Source: Paenibacillus sp. SYP-B3998 (lineage in GTDB: Bacteria > Bacillota > Bacilli > Paenibacillales > NBRC-103111). From it: a stretch of DNA of 64,000 nucleotides. The translations under genes were made by a program, and so were the position numbers. Positions 8,968 through 17,476 of the stretch are shown here, piece by piece (positions within the stretch are counted from its first letter, which is position 1; every line of letters begins with the position of its first letter). Under the pieces are notes generated by a model, which ran no database searches, was not told the origin of the DNA, and saw nothing but the letters and a program-made list of their open reading frames with translations. The DNA lies in assembly GCF_010820665.1 (NCBI RefSeq), contig NZ_JAAIKC010000008.1:62001-126000 (forward strand). Reading direction: 5' to 3'.

Positions 8968-9336
8968 TCAATGATGATCTTCTTTACCTGTGAGACCTTG
9001 CTCGAAAGGGGTCTTGACAGGGATAAACAGATCGATGATCCCGATGACCAAAGCGGCTAATACTGCACCTATCATACTACTGGAAACGTTGTGAACGACG
9101 AATTGAGCTGTCCAAATGACCAGCGCGCTCACAAGAAAACCAACGATTCCTCTGCCAAATGGAGTAATTCTTTTGCCAAAGATCCCTTCAATGATCCATG
9201 CGGCTACGGCAATTACCAGGGCAAGGAAAAATGCGCTCCAGAATCCACCGACCTGAAATCCAGGCACGAGCCAACTGACAAACATCAAAACCAAAGCAGA
9301 TACAATAAACCTGACAACATGACCAAGAAGATGCAT
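8968..9336 (-). CDS. Small membrane protein of the phage holin superfamily IV / YvlD type
   Basis: A 122-residue protein with four predicted transmembrane helices and the pattern MHLLGHVVRFIVSALVLMFV at the start, typical of the chromosomal 'phage holin family' proteins such as B. subtilis YvlD. Despite the name, these are not lysis proteins of a resident phage. The ATG at 9336 follows GAGGAGG; a longer reading from 9453 lacks such a site and is rejected. The function is unknown, with possible links to envelope stress. Confidence 0.88.
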   Translation of the reverse strand: MHLLGHVVRFIVSALVLMFVSWLVPGFQVGGFWSAFFLALVIAVAAWIIEGIFGKRITPFGRGIVGFLVSALVIWTAQFVVHNVSSSMIGAVLAALVIGIIDLFIPVKTPFEQGLTGKEDHH

Positions 9337-9578
9337 CTTTGGTACCTCCTCTTTTGTGATGAGACTTTTCTCACGACAAGAAGCGTTTTGTAACAGGATT
9401 TGGTGCTTTTGAAGGTTTGCGCGACTCCTTTTTGGCAAGAGAAGTAGGTGCACAGCTTAGTGTGTCCTACGTCTTTTCATAATATGGGAGGCAGCATCTT
9501 CCATATAAACGATAGTCTCCGTAGCTAATCCAGTTCCCTTTGGTTTATAATATAGCTAGAGAAAAGAGGTCGAGGACG

Positions 9579-11942
9579 TTGAACAAGAAAATTATTAAAA
9601 CATTGGATTACCAGAAGATTTTATATAAATTGAGTCAGCATGCAGAGACTTCGTTGGGTAAAGAGGCAGCTGAGAAGCTTGAACCCATCGGAGAGTTCGA
9701 AGTAGTTAAACTGCGTTTACAAGCTACAGATGAAGCTGTTAACGTGGAGAGACTTAAAGGTAACGCGCCCTTTGGGGGGATTCGGGACATCAGAGCTTCT
9801 CTGCATCGTGCTCGAATCGGAGGTATGTTGAACCCCGGAGAGCTGCTTGATATTTCTACCACGTTGTTTGGTTCAAGGCGATTAAAGCGATTCGTCCTTG
9901 CTGTTCATGAGGAATATCCGGTTCCGATGCTGAAGGATCAAGTAGAGCTCCTGACGGAAAACAAGCAGTTGGAAGATAAAATCAACAGCTGCATTGATGA
10001 GAACGCAGTTGTGGTTGATAGTGCAAGTCCTGAACTGGGACGTGTGCGGAATGAACTTAGAACAGGTGAGGCTAGAGTTAGAGAACGCCTAGAGCAGATG
10101 ATTCGAAATTCATCCGTTCAAAAGATGCTTCAGGATGTACTGATTACAATTCGTAACGATCGTTACGTCATCCCTGTGAAAGCCGAATACCGTTCCAGTT
10201 TTGGCGGTATGATTCACGATCAATCGGCTTCTGGTGCAACGCTATTTATCGAACCTGAATCTGTTGTTCAGTTGAATAATAAAATTCGAGAACTCAAACT
10301 TAAGGAAGAAGTTGAGATTGAGAAGATTTTGCGCGCGCTAACCGAGCTTGTCGCGGAGCAAGTCGACTTGCTTGTAATGGATGTTGAGCTTTTGGCGCAG
10401 CTTGATTTTATTTTTGCCAAGGCTGGCTTAGCCAGAGAACTGAAAGGTACTCAGCCTAGACTTAACGATCGTGGTTTCATTAAAATCAAGCGAGGTCGCC
10501 ACCCCCTGATTGCAGCAGATGCGGTCGTACCTCTTGATCTGGAGCTAGGGAATGACTACTCGGCGATTATTGTTACGGGTCCTAACACAGGCGGTAAAAC
10601 AGTTTCACTAAAAACAGTAGGTCTTCTGAGCCTGATGGCGATGTCTGGGCTTTTTGTGCCTGCGGAGGAGGGAAGCCAGCTGTGTGTTTTCGACGCCATT
10701 TATGCGGATATTGGGGACGAACAAAGCATCGAACAGAACTTAAGTACTTTTTCCAGCCATATGACGAACATTATAAGCATTTTGCGAGATATGACTCCCA
10801 AAAGCCTGGTATTGCTGGATGAGCTCGGCGCTGGGACGGACCCGGCGGAGGGTTCAGCTTTGGCGATTTCTATTTTGGACTATATGCATCAAATTGGTTG
10901 TCGCATTATTGCAACGACGCATTACTCTGAACTAAAGGCGTATGCCTATCAAAAACAAAACACGATTAATGCAAGTATGGAGTTCGATGTACAGACGCTT
11001 AGTCCGACATATCGTTTGCTTGTAGGCGTTCCAGGACGAAGCAATGCCTTTGCTATCGCTGAGCGTCTCGGCCTGTCTCGCCGAATCATTGAGCACGCCC
11101 GCGGTCAAGTAGGCGAGGAGGATCTGCGTGTCGAATCCATGATCGCTTCGCTTGAGGAGAATCGACTGATCGCCGAGTCCGAGCGCTTAAGCGCAGAACG
11201 GCTGCGGCGGGAAGCGGAAGAATTGCGTCTTGAATTGGAGGCGCAGACGAACAAGTTCCACGAGCAAAAGGATAAGCTGCTCGAGAAGGCCGAGCGCGAA
11301 GCGCGCGAGGCAGTCGCCAAGGCGCGCCGCGAGGCGGACGAGGTCATCGCCGATCTGCGGCGCATGGCGCAAGAGGAAGCCGGTGGAGTCAAGGACCACC
11401 GGCTGATAGAGGCGCGCCGCAAGCTGGATCAGGCGGCGCCGGAGCTGCGCGAGAAGCGTGAAACTCGCGCAGTGAAGAAACGGCCAGAGCAGATTGCGGC
11501 CGGTGATGAAGTGCGTGTCGTGAACCTTGGTCAAAAAGGTCACGTGGTTGAGATCGTCAGCAGTACAGAAGCAACTGTGCAGCTTGGTATTATGAAGATG
11601 AAGGTCAACCTGTCTGACCTTGAAAAAATAGGCGCTGCCTCACAGAAAAAGCAGCAGCACCAAACGGCAACAACCGTGAAGCGAACTCGCGATGAAAACA
11701 TTCGTTCGGAATTGGATATGCGCGGCCTTAACATGGAGGAAGCGCTGATAGAAGCAGACCGCTTTCTCGATGAGTCGTTTTTAGGCAATCTTGGTCAAGT
11801 TTTCTTGATTCATGGCAAGGGGACGGGCGTGCTTCGCACGGGGATGCAGGAATATTTACGCCGTCATAAGCATGTGAAGAGCTATCGAATGGGCAATTAC
11901 AACGAAGGCGGGGCCGGGGTCACAGTCGTCGAAATGAAATAA
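9579..11942 (+). CDS. mutS2: Endonuclease/ATPase MutS2
   Basis: A 787-residue MutS2. The Walker A motif GPNTGGKT is at residues 334-341, followed by the ABC-type signature and Walker B LLDELGAGTDPAEG. After a long charged coiled coil (about residues 510-640) comes a KOW-like strand region and the C-terminal Smr nuclease domain with LDMRG at 712-716 and HGKGTG at 745-750. MutS2 acts in recombination control and in rescue of collided ribosomes. The TTG start at 9579 has GAGG before it and matches the family N terminus (KKIIKTLDYQKI); the upstream extension to 9540 is rejected. The coiled-coil part is strikingly GC-rich. Confidence 0.96.
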   Translation: MNKKIIKTLDYQKILYKLSQHAETSLGKEAAEKLEPIGEFEVVKLRLQATDEAVNVERLKGNAPFGGIRDIRASLHRARIGGMLNPGELLDISTTLFGSRRLKRFVLAVHEEYPVPMLKDQVELLTENKQLEDKINSCIDENAVVVDSASPELGRVRNELRTGEARVRERLEQMIRNSSVQKMLQDVLITIRNDRYVIPVKAEYRSSFGGMIHDQSASGATLFIEPESVVQLNNKIRELKLKEEVEIEKILRALTELVAEQVDLLVMDVELLAQLDFIFAKAGLARELKGTQPRLNDRGFIKIKRGRHPLIAADAVVPLDLELGNDYSAIIVTGPNTGGKTVSLKTVGLLSLMAMSGLFVPAEEGSQLCVFDAIYADIGDEQSIEQNLSTFSSHMTNIISILRDMTPKSLVLLDELGAGTDPAEGSALAISILDYMHQIGCRIIATTHYSELKAYAYQKQNTINASMEFDVQTLSPTYRLLVGVPGRSNAFAIAERLGLSRRIIEHARGQVGEEDLRVESMIASLEENRLIAESERLSAERLRREAEELRLELEAQTNKFHEQKDKLLEKAEREAREAVAKARREADEVIADLRRMAQEEAGGVKDHRLIEARRKLDQAAPELREKRETRAVKKRPEQIAAGDEVRVVNLGQKGHVVEIVSSTEATVQLGIMKMKVNLSDLEKIGAASQKKQQHQTATTVKRTRDENIRSELDMRGLNMEEALIEADRFLDESFLGNLGQVFLIHGKGTGVLRTGMQEYLRRHKHVKSYRMGNYNEGGAGVTVVEMK

Positions 11943-12072
11943 CAAAAAAAATTATGATCTTTTTTGAAACCCTATCTTTGCAAACACGTATGTAATGTGT
12001 GTAAACACCGGTGAACAAAAAAGAATTTGCAACACCCAATCATAGATGTTCAAAACTAGGAGGAAATTACAA

Positions 12073-12753
12073 ATGGGAATTTTCAAAAGATTACGCGACA
12101 TGACAATGGCTTCGGTTAACGACTTGCTAGACAAAGCAGAAGATCCAGTAAAAATGTTAAACCAATTTCTTCGCGATATGGAAGAGGACATCCTTGAAGC
12201 GGAATCTGCAGTAGCGAAACAAATCGCTATTGAGAAAAAATTCAAGCAACAATTTGAAGAATCACAAGAGATGGTTGAAAAGCGTTCGGAGCAAGCACTT
12301 AAAGCATTGGAGCAAGGCAATGAAGATTTGGCTCGTCGCGCGCTTCAAGACAAAAAAGAACACCAAGAGCGTTTTGATGAGCTTAAGCGTCAATATGATA
12401 TGGCCAAAACGAATGCGGATCAACTTCGCAATCAGTTGACTGAGATGAAAGATGAATTCGGTAAAATGAAAAACAAGAAAGATTTGTTAATTGCTCGCGC
12501 TGAAACAGCCAAAGCACAAAAGCAAATCAATCAAGCAATGTCCGGCTTCGGTACAGACAATGCGGCTAAAGGCTTTGATCGCATGAGTGAGAAAGTTCTT
12601 CAAATGGAAGCTGAAGCACAAGCTAGCGGAGAAATTCGCGCTAAAAGCCGCAGCCTAGATGATGAGCTTGATCAACTTAACAAATCCGATAGTGGCGTGG
12701 ATGATGAGTTAGCTGCTATGAAAGCAAAGCTTGCTGAAAAAAAACAATCCTAA
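12073..12753 (+). CDS. PspA/IM30 (Vipp1/LiaH) family membrane-stress protein
   Basis: A 226-residue, almost entirely helical protein that starts MGIFKRLRDMTMASVNDLLDKAEDP, the amphipathic N-terminal helix of PspA/LiaH proteins (about residues 1-24). The rest is the long helical hairpin that builds ESCRT-III-like rods and rings on damaged membranes. AGGAGG lies before ATG 12073. It is followed by a DUF350 membrane protein, a 27-residue membrane peptide and a zinc-ribbon protein, suggesting an envelope-protection operon. Confidence 0.94.
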   Translation: MGIFKRLRDMTMASVNDLLDKAEDPVKMLNQFLRDMEEDILEAESAVAKQIAIEKKFKQQFEESQEMVEKRSEQALKALEQGNEDLARRALQDKKEHQERFDELKRQYDMAKTNADQLRNQLTEMKDEFGKMKNKKDLLIARAETAKAQKQINQAMSGFGTDNAAKGFDRMSEKVLQMEAEAQASGEIRAKSRSLDDELDQLNKSDSGVDDELAAMKAKLAEKKQS

Positions 12754-12778
12754 TGATATAATAGTGTATGCACCTGCG

Positions 12779-12808
12779 AGAGACTGAGTATAGCTCAGTC
12801 TCTTCTAC
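12779..12808 (+). terminator. Hairpin after pspA
   Basis: AGAGACTGAG and CTCAGTCTCT pair around TATAG and are followed by a weak T tract (TCTACCTTTTG). It probably attenuates rather than fully separates pspA from the DUF350 gene. Confidence 0.6.
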
Positions 12809-12835
12809 CTTTTGTAAGGGAAGGCAGGAGTCGAT

Positions 12836-13255
12836 ATGAACGAAGAGGTGGATGTATTGCTCAGCAACCCGTATTTGTCTACGCTCGCTTTTTTTACCGT
12901 AGCTGTTATCGCACTCGTGGTATTCCTTACTCTGTTTGAGTTGGTAACCAAGTATGATGATTGGGCTGAAATTAAAAAAGGGAACATCTCCGTGGCAATG
13001 GCTACGGGTGGTAAGATTTTTGGGATCTGTAATTTATTCCGATTTGCTATTTTGAACAATGACACGATGATTCATTCGCTCATCTGGGCAGGGTACGGGT
13101 TTGTATTACTTCTCGTGGCTTACTTCATATTTGAATTTTTAACGCCTTATTTCAAAATTGATGAGGAAATAAAAAATGACAACAAAGCGGTAGGTCTGCT
13201 TTCTATGATGATTTCGATTTCTCTCTCCTATGTAGTTGGAGCCTGCGTAACCTAA
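12836..13255 (+). CDS. DUF350 membrane protein (YjfL type)
   Basis: A 139-residue protein with four predicted membrane helices. It carries the family signature around KKGNISVAMATGGKIFG (about residues 43-59), where DUF350 proteins have GNxAxAxxxGG. DUF350 proteins are commonly found next to PspA-family genes in bacteria, as here. The biochemical role is unknown; a membrane-stress partner of the preceding PspA is the best inference. The start has AGGCAGGAG upstream. Confidence 0.88.
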   Translation: MNEEVDVLLSNPYLSTLAFFTVAVIALVVFLTLFELVTKYDDWAEIKKGNISVAMATGGKIFGICNLFRFAILNNDTMIHSLIWAGYGFVLLLVAYFIFEFLTPYFKIDEEIKNDNKAVGLLSMMISISLSYVVGACVT

Positions 13256-13307
13256 TAGTCAAACTACACAGAGACCACATCCCTATTAAGTTGTGGAGGC
13301 TTGAACA

Positions 13308-13391
13308 ATGAAATACCTCTGGGGTACCTTGTTTGCTATTGCAGTTGTGTTTATGGCGGCAGGGGTTTATTATTTATTGAAGTATGCATGA
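13308..13391 (+). CDS. 27-residue single-helix membrane peptide
   Basis: ATG 13308 to TGA 13391 encodes 27 residues: MKYLWGTLFAIAVVFM for the first part, then AAGVYYLLKYA. It has one predicted transmembrane helix and a charged residue at each end. GTGGAGG is well placed upstream (13293-13299). It lies 52 bp after the DUF350 gene and 20 bp before the zinc-ribbon gene, so the context supports a real gene in this operon. Confidence 0.6.
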   Translation: MKYLWGTLFAIAVVFMAAGVYYLLKYA

Positions 13392-13411
13392 AATAGGTGG
13401 AGGATTAAGCA

Positions 13412-13912
13412 ATGAGTACCAATGAGGAAGTCGTTTGTCCTTGGTGCCAAACAGAGATTGTTTGGGACCCTGAGATAGGGCCAGAGGACGAATGTCCGCA
13501 CTGCTTTAATGAATTAAACGATTATCGCAGTATTAAACTTACTGTCAAACAAACAGGCCAACCGCTTCGTTTTCAGGAGAATGAGCAAACAGAGCCAGAT
13601 GAAGATCTATCTTTGGCCTGGGATGACTCTGATGAGCCTCTCGATAGCTATGGAGAAGCCATTCAACGGATTTCGGATGAACAGGAAGAAGCGCCAGAGT
13701 GTTCAGGTTGCCACGAATTTTTGCTTTTAGCTGGCAAAGAGGTTATCAGTCAAGGCTCCTTTACACCTCACATTCCTAAAACTTTAGGAAATGCTTTTCT
13801 AACCGCTCCGGTAACACTTCACGTGTACGTATGCCCGTCCTGCTTCAAAGTGGAAAAAGTGTTATCTGATACCGATCGCCTTTTGATGGTAGAACGAATT
13901 AAAGACAAGTAA
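13412..13912 (+). CDS. Hypothetical protein with two zinc-ribbon cysteine clusters
   Basis: A 166-residue soluble protein. The N terminus has CPWC and CPHC (about residues 9-12 and 29-32), a classic four-cysteine zinc ribbon, and the C-terminal half has a second set, CSGC and CPSC. The middle is acidic (many D and E). No enzyme motif is visible. It is the last gene of the PspA/DUF350 cluster and is followed by a strong terminator. Its role in the cluster is unknown. Confidence 0.75.
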   Translation: MSTNEEVVCPWCQTEIVWDPEIGPEDECPHCFNELNDYRSIKLTVKQTGQPLRFQENEQTEPDEDLSLAWDDSDEPLDSYGEAIQRISDEQEEAPECSGCHEFLLLAGKEVISQGSFTPHIPKTLGNAFLTAPVTLHVYVCPSCFKVEKVLSDTDRLLMVERIKDK

Positions 13913-13918
13913 GCCAAG

Positions 13919-13943
13919 CCGAATCCTCGTGGATTCGGTTTTT
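13919..13943 (+). terminator. Terminator closing the pspA cluster
   Basis: CCGAATCC, loop TCGT, GGATTCGG, then TTTTTC. Confidence 0.9.
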
Positions 13944-14025
13944 CTATGTGGCGTTCGTTATATTTTCACCTGGTTGGGGAAGCTTAACAAGAATGATTCT
14001 ATCCAGGGGAAAGGTGAGTAGACGA

Positions 14026-15351
14026 ATGCAGCAGGATCAGAATGGGCAGCGAGTTCATCGAGGGAGGACAAAGGATGCGATCCCTACTAACTATTTTGGA
14101 AATCGGGGAAATGTTCCGACAGGGAAAGCCTCCAAAGAGCAGGATTCAAAAGGAAAGGGGAGACTTGATGCGCAAGCCATCTTGTTATTGGTTATGCATA
14201 CCTTATTCGGAACTGCGAATGCGCTATCTGGGACCTTTGTTGGCGTATATCTGTGGAAGGCCAAAAATGATTACGCATTAATTGGCTGGTTTACGCTCAC
14301 TACTCATTTAACGATGGCCATTACATTCTGGCTGGCCGGCAAATGGGTCAAAGAACATAATAAGATGAACTGCCTGCGAGTAGGTATGGCGGTTTCTGCG
14401 TGTTTCTACATGCTTGTACTATGGTTAGGCAGCAACAGCTTTCATTATTTTATTTGGCTTGGGATCGTGCAAGGGATATCAGCTGGTTTGTTCTGGATCT
14501 CATTTAATGTTGTTTACTTTGAAGTTACAGACCCAGATAACCGAGATCGATTTAATGGGTGGATGGGCTTATTAGGCTCTAGTGCTGGGATCGTAGCTCC
14601 GTGGATATCTGGTTTACTCATTGTGGGACTTGGCGATATTGTTGGCTACCGCCTGATTTTTTCGATTTCATTAGGCATCTTTGTTCTTGGTGTTATTGTC
14701 AGCTTTTTTTTGAAAAAGAGAAAGGTACAAGGATCTTATGAATGGTTACTACCCGTTCGTTGTTTGAAACAATCGGGAACGCCTTGGAGGCGAGTCAGCT
14801 TGGCTTTAGCCGCGCAAGGGTTCAGGGAAGGCGTATTCGGCTTCATGATTGCTCTCTTAGTCTACATAGCTACGTCCAGTGAAGCGAGCTTAGGCAAATT
14901 TGTGCTCATAACGTCGGCTGTCTCACTACTTAGCTTTTGGGTAGTGGGGAAGTTTATTAAACCGCGATTTCGCAAAGGCTCGATGCTCTTAGGCGCATTG
15001 ATGATGGTAGCTGTCATCTTGCCTTTTTTTTGGAAAGTGAATTTTACCACACTTTTACTATTTGGCGTGGGTGCTTCTTTATTTCTTCCGTTGTATACGG
15101 TTCCTATGGTATCAGCCGTTTTTGACCTTATTGGTTCGGATGAAGCAAGTGCAAAACAGCGGGAAGAGTATGTTGTACTTCGAGAATTAGGTCTGAACGT
15201 AGGCCGTGTGCTTGGAGTCTTGTTATTTATAGGCGTCGTATCTTGGAGTACTACACCACTGGTTATCAATCTGCTTTTGCTCATCATAGGAAGTTCACCT
15301 TTGATCAGCTGGTATTTTATGAGAAAACAACTAACGCTAATTAAACCTTGA
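14026..15351 (+). CDS. MFS transporter
   Basis: A 441-residue polytopic protein with about 12 predicted helices starting near residue 55, after a polar N-terminal tail. The loop between helices 2 and 3 reads GKWVKEHNKMNCLRVG, a variant of the MFS motif A. The substrate cannot be deduced. ATG 14026 has AAGGTGAG before it; the longer reading from 13948 begins within the preceding terminator and is rejected. The stop codon overlaps the -35 box of the next gene's promoter. Confidence 0.85.
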   Translation: MQQDQNGQRVHRGRTKDAIPTNYFGNRGNVPTGKASKEQDSKGKGRLDAQAILLLVMHTLFGTANALSGTFVGVYLWKAKNDYALIGWFTLTTHLTMAITFWLAGKWVKEHNKMNCLRVGMAVSACFYMLVLWLGSNSFHYFIWLGIVQGISAGLFWISFNVVYFEVTDPDNRDRFNGWMGLLGSSAGIVAPWISGLLIVGLGDIVGYRLIFSISLGIFVLGVIVSFFLKKRKVQGSYEWLLPVRCLKQSGTPWRRVSLALAAQGFREGVFGFMIALLVYIATSSEASLGKFVLITSAVSLLSFWVVGKFIKPRFRKGSMLLGALMMVAVILPFFWKVNFTTLLLFGVGASLFLPLYTVPMVSAVFDLIGSDEASAKQREEYVVLRELGLNVGRVLGVLLFIGVVSWSTTPLVINLLLLIIGSSPLISWYFMRKQLTLIKP

Positions 15352-15375
15352 CATCCGTAACGTTCCCGATAAAAA
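15348..15375 (+). promoter_or_regulatory. Promoter of the cysteine synthase-family gene
   Basis: TTGACA at 15348-15353 overlaps the MFS stop codon; TAAAAA at 15370-15375 follows after 16 bp. Confidence 0.5.
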
Positions 15376-15416
15376 TGTGTGTAGAGTAAGTTATTGGGAA
15401 AAGGAGCGTGTGGCCC

Positions 15417-16346
15417 GTGACGCATAAAAATAAAAAAATGGTTAACAGTGTTGCAGAGCTTATTGGGGACACGCCAGCCGTTAGAATTAACCGTCTCGTG
15501 CAGGAAGGCGATGCTGAACTTTATGTGAAGCTTGAATATTTCAATCCCAGCGGCAGCGTGAAAGATCGGGCAGCATATAATTTGATAACGCAGGCGGAAA
15601 AGGCAGGACTGCTTCGACCTGGGGCTACCATCATTGAACCGACAAGCGGTAATACGGGCATCGGCCTAGCAATGAATGCGGCTGCCAAAGGTTATAAAGC
15701 TATTCTCATCATGCCCGACAATATGAGCAAAGAGCGGATTAACCTCTTGAAAGCTTATGGAGCAGAGGTTGTGTTAACTCCCGCTGCGCTGCGCATGCCT
15801 GGGGCCATCGCCAAAGCGGTGGAGCTGAGGGATCAAATCCCTGGCAGCTATATTCCGCAGCAGTTCGAGAACCCCGCGAATCCGAGCATTCACCGGACTA
15901 CGACAGCGCTTGAAATCCTCCAGCAGATGGAAGAGCGGCTCGATGCGTTTGTTGCTACCTCAGGAACTGGAGGTACCATAACCGGAACTGGCGAGGTGTT
16001 AAGAGAAAGGCTGCCGCACATTCAGATATACGTTGTAGAACCAAAGGGATCTCCTGTATTATCAGGCGGCAGCCCAGGACCGCATAAGCTGGTAGGAACG
16101 AGTCCAGGCTTCGTGCCAGCGAACTTAAATACAAGCGTATATGATCAAATCGTTCAGGTATCCGATGAAGATGCCCTACAAACCACAAGAGACCTCGCTA
16201 GCAAGGAAGGCATACTGGTTGGTCCGTCTGCCGGAGCATCGGTATGGACGGGCTTACAAGTGGCTCACAGGCTTGGAGAGGGCAAACGAGTGCTCTGCAT
16301 CGCGCCGGATACAGGAGAAAGATATTTAAGTATGGATATTTTTTAA
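15417..16346 (+). CDS. cysK: Cysteine synthase (O-acetylserine sulfhydrylase) family enzyme
   Basis: A 309-residue fold-type II PLP enzyme. The PLP lysine sits in NPSGSVKDRAA (about residues 42-52), the substrate loop is EPTSGNTGIGLA, and the phosphate loop is GTGGTITGTG. All are hallmarks of CysK/CysM, which make cysteine from O-acetylserine and sulfide. GTG 15417 has AAGGAG at 10 bp; GTG 15408 would be only 1 bp away and is rejected. The gene has its own promoter and terminator. A related activity (cystathionine or O-phosphoserine use) cannot be excluded. Confidence 0.9.
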   Translation: MTHKNKKMVNSVAELIGDTPAVRINRLVQEGDAELYVKLEYFNPSGSVKDRAAYNLITQAEKAGLLRPGATIIEPTSGNTGIGLAMNAAAKGYKAILIMPDNMSKERINLLKAYGAEVVLTPAALRMPGAIAKAVELRDQIPGSYIPQQFENPANPSIHRTTTALEILQQMEERLDAFVATSGTGGTITGTGEVLRERLPHIQIYVVEPKGSPVLSGGSPGPHKLVGTSPGFVPANLNTSVYDQIVQVSDEDALQTTRDLASKEGILVGPSAGASVWTGLQVAHRLGEGKRVLCIAPDTGERYLSMDIF

Positions 16347-16360
16347 GGAATTGCTGGATG

Positions 16361-16411
16361 CAGTAAAGACCGTACCCTCTTGAGGGAGAAACAGGACTTT
16401 ACTGTTTTTTT
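16361..16411 (+). terminator. Terminator after the cysteine synthase gene
   Basis: CAGTAAAG and CTTTACTG form the base of a long stem, with an inner CCCTC/GAGGG pair, followed by seven T. Confidence 0.88.
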
Positions 16412-16423
16412 ACATTCTGAATG

Positions 16424-16452
16424 TTGCATAAAAATTCAGTAATAAGTATAAT
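16424..16452 (+). promoter_or_regulatory. Sigma-A promoter of the 16494 gene
   Basis: TTGCAT, 17 bp, TATAAT. Confidence 0.7.
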
Positions 16453-16493
16453 TATAAGGGTAAAGAGGTTATTGATGAAAGGTGGTTGTTTCG

Positions 16494-16784
16494 TTGAAGT
16501 TAGCCTATGTGAATGAACTCCCGCAGAAAGATCAACTTGCTGAATTTATACAGATCTATACAAATGAATGCATAAAATTTGGTATTCAAACAACTAGTTT
16601 GCATATTCAAAGTCCACAATGTGTAATTTCGGTGTACGATGATAATGTGCTTGTCGGAATTGGTTGTATGGACGATGTCATGCATGTTCATGTGCGTCCT
16701 GCATACCGTCATCGCCAAATTGAAACGACTGTTCATAAGCTGCTGCAAGCCGAGTTTAAGTCTTTGCATGCGCTAGCGAAGTAA
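16494..16784 (+). CDS. Small GNAT-fold-like protein, probably without acetyl-CoA binding
   Basis: A 96-residue protein starting at TTG 16494, nine bases after AAAGGTGG. The stretch VLVGIGCMDDVMHVHVRP followed by AYRHRQIETTVHKLL resembles strands 3-4 and helix 3 of GNAT acetyltransferases. The pyrophosphate loop, normally (Q/R)xxGxG/A, reads RHRQIE and has lost its glycines. Length is about two-thirds of a normal GNAT. It has its own promoter and terminator, so it is not debris. A sensor or structural role is possible; the call is tentative. Confidence 0.55.
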   Translation: MKLAYVNELPQKDQLAEFIQIYTNECIKFGIQTTSLHIQSPQCVISVYDDNVLVGIGCMDDVMHVHVRPAYRHRQIETTVHKLLQAEFKSLHALAK

Positions 16785-16803
16785 CTTAAAGTAATTTGTA
16801 ATG

Positions 16804-16832
16804 ACCATGGGGCTAATTCCTGTGGTTTTTTT
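16804..16832 (+). terminator. Terminator after the GNAT-like gene
   Basis: ACCATGGG pairs with CCTGTGGT, then seven T. Confidence 0.85.
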
Positions 16833-16969
16833 GCTTGCTTATAGAGGAGAAATCTGTTTTATAAAAATAATCTGCTTATTAGGTAGCACACTAATTGAAT
16901 TCGGACAGCAGTTCATTGTAAGATTGTAGGATGACAGATTAACAAATCAATGAAAGGTAGGTTTAACCA

Positions 16970-17461
16970 ATGGATGCTTTGAAGCTTAAAATTCTCGAAC
17001 TACTGAAAGAAGATGCCCGCAGGAGTGCGGAACTGATCGCCACGATGCTAGGAACGGCGGAGGCCGAGGTGGCGCGAGCGATAAGCGAGATGGAAGCGGA
17101 AAAGGTCATCGTCAAATACGCGACAGTGGTCAACTGGAGCAAAGTGGATGACGAAAAGGTTACCGCCCTGATTGAAGTACAAATTACACCGGAACGCGGA
17201 CGCGGATTCGATGCGATTGCGGAACGGATTTATTTATATCCGGAAGTAAGATCGGTTTATTTAATGTCTGGCGCTTATGACCTTCTTGTCGAAATTGAGG
17301 GAAGCTCGCTTAAAGAAGTTGCTTCTTTTGTATCCAATAAGCTTTCGCCAATTGATCGCGTGCTTTCAACGAAAACGAATTTTATATTAAAAAAATACAA
17401 ACAAGACGGCATTATTTTCGAGGATCAGGAAGATGATCACCGAATGCTCGTCTCACCGTAA
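16970..17461 (+). CDS. alaR: Lrp/AsnC-family regulator, AlaR-like
   Basis: A 163-residue Lrp/AsnC protein: N-terminal helix-turn-helix (about residues 1-55, LKLLELL-type start and LIATMLGTAEAEVARAISEME), then a ligand-binding RAM domain with the sequence SVYLMSGAYDLLVEIEG. It lies 15 bp before a class I aminotransferase gene, the same arrangement as B. subtilis alaR-alaT (yugG-yugH), where AlaR controls alanine synthesis. The gene symbol rests on this synteny. AGGTAGG precedes the ATG. Confidence 0.82.
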   Translation: MDALKLKILELLKEDARRSAELIATMLGTAEAEVARAISEMEAEKVIVKYATVVNWSKVDDEKVTALIEVQITPERGRGFDAIAERIYLYPEVRSVYLMSGAYDLLVEIEGSSLKEVASFVSNKLSPIDRVLSTKTNFILKKYKQDGIIFEDQEDDHRMLVSP

Positions 17462-17476
17462 GGGAGAGATAACGCT

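Noticed and set aside
8968-9336. Phage holin as evidence of a second prophage
   Set aside because: The YvlD-like family is chromosomal in Firmicutes, and no other phage gene is nearby.
11105-11543. Long minus-strand frames inside mutS2
   Set aside because: They are a by-product of the GC-rich coiled-coil codons (GCG, CGC, GAG) read in reverse; no start signals and Ser/Arg-rich nonsense composition.
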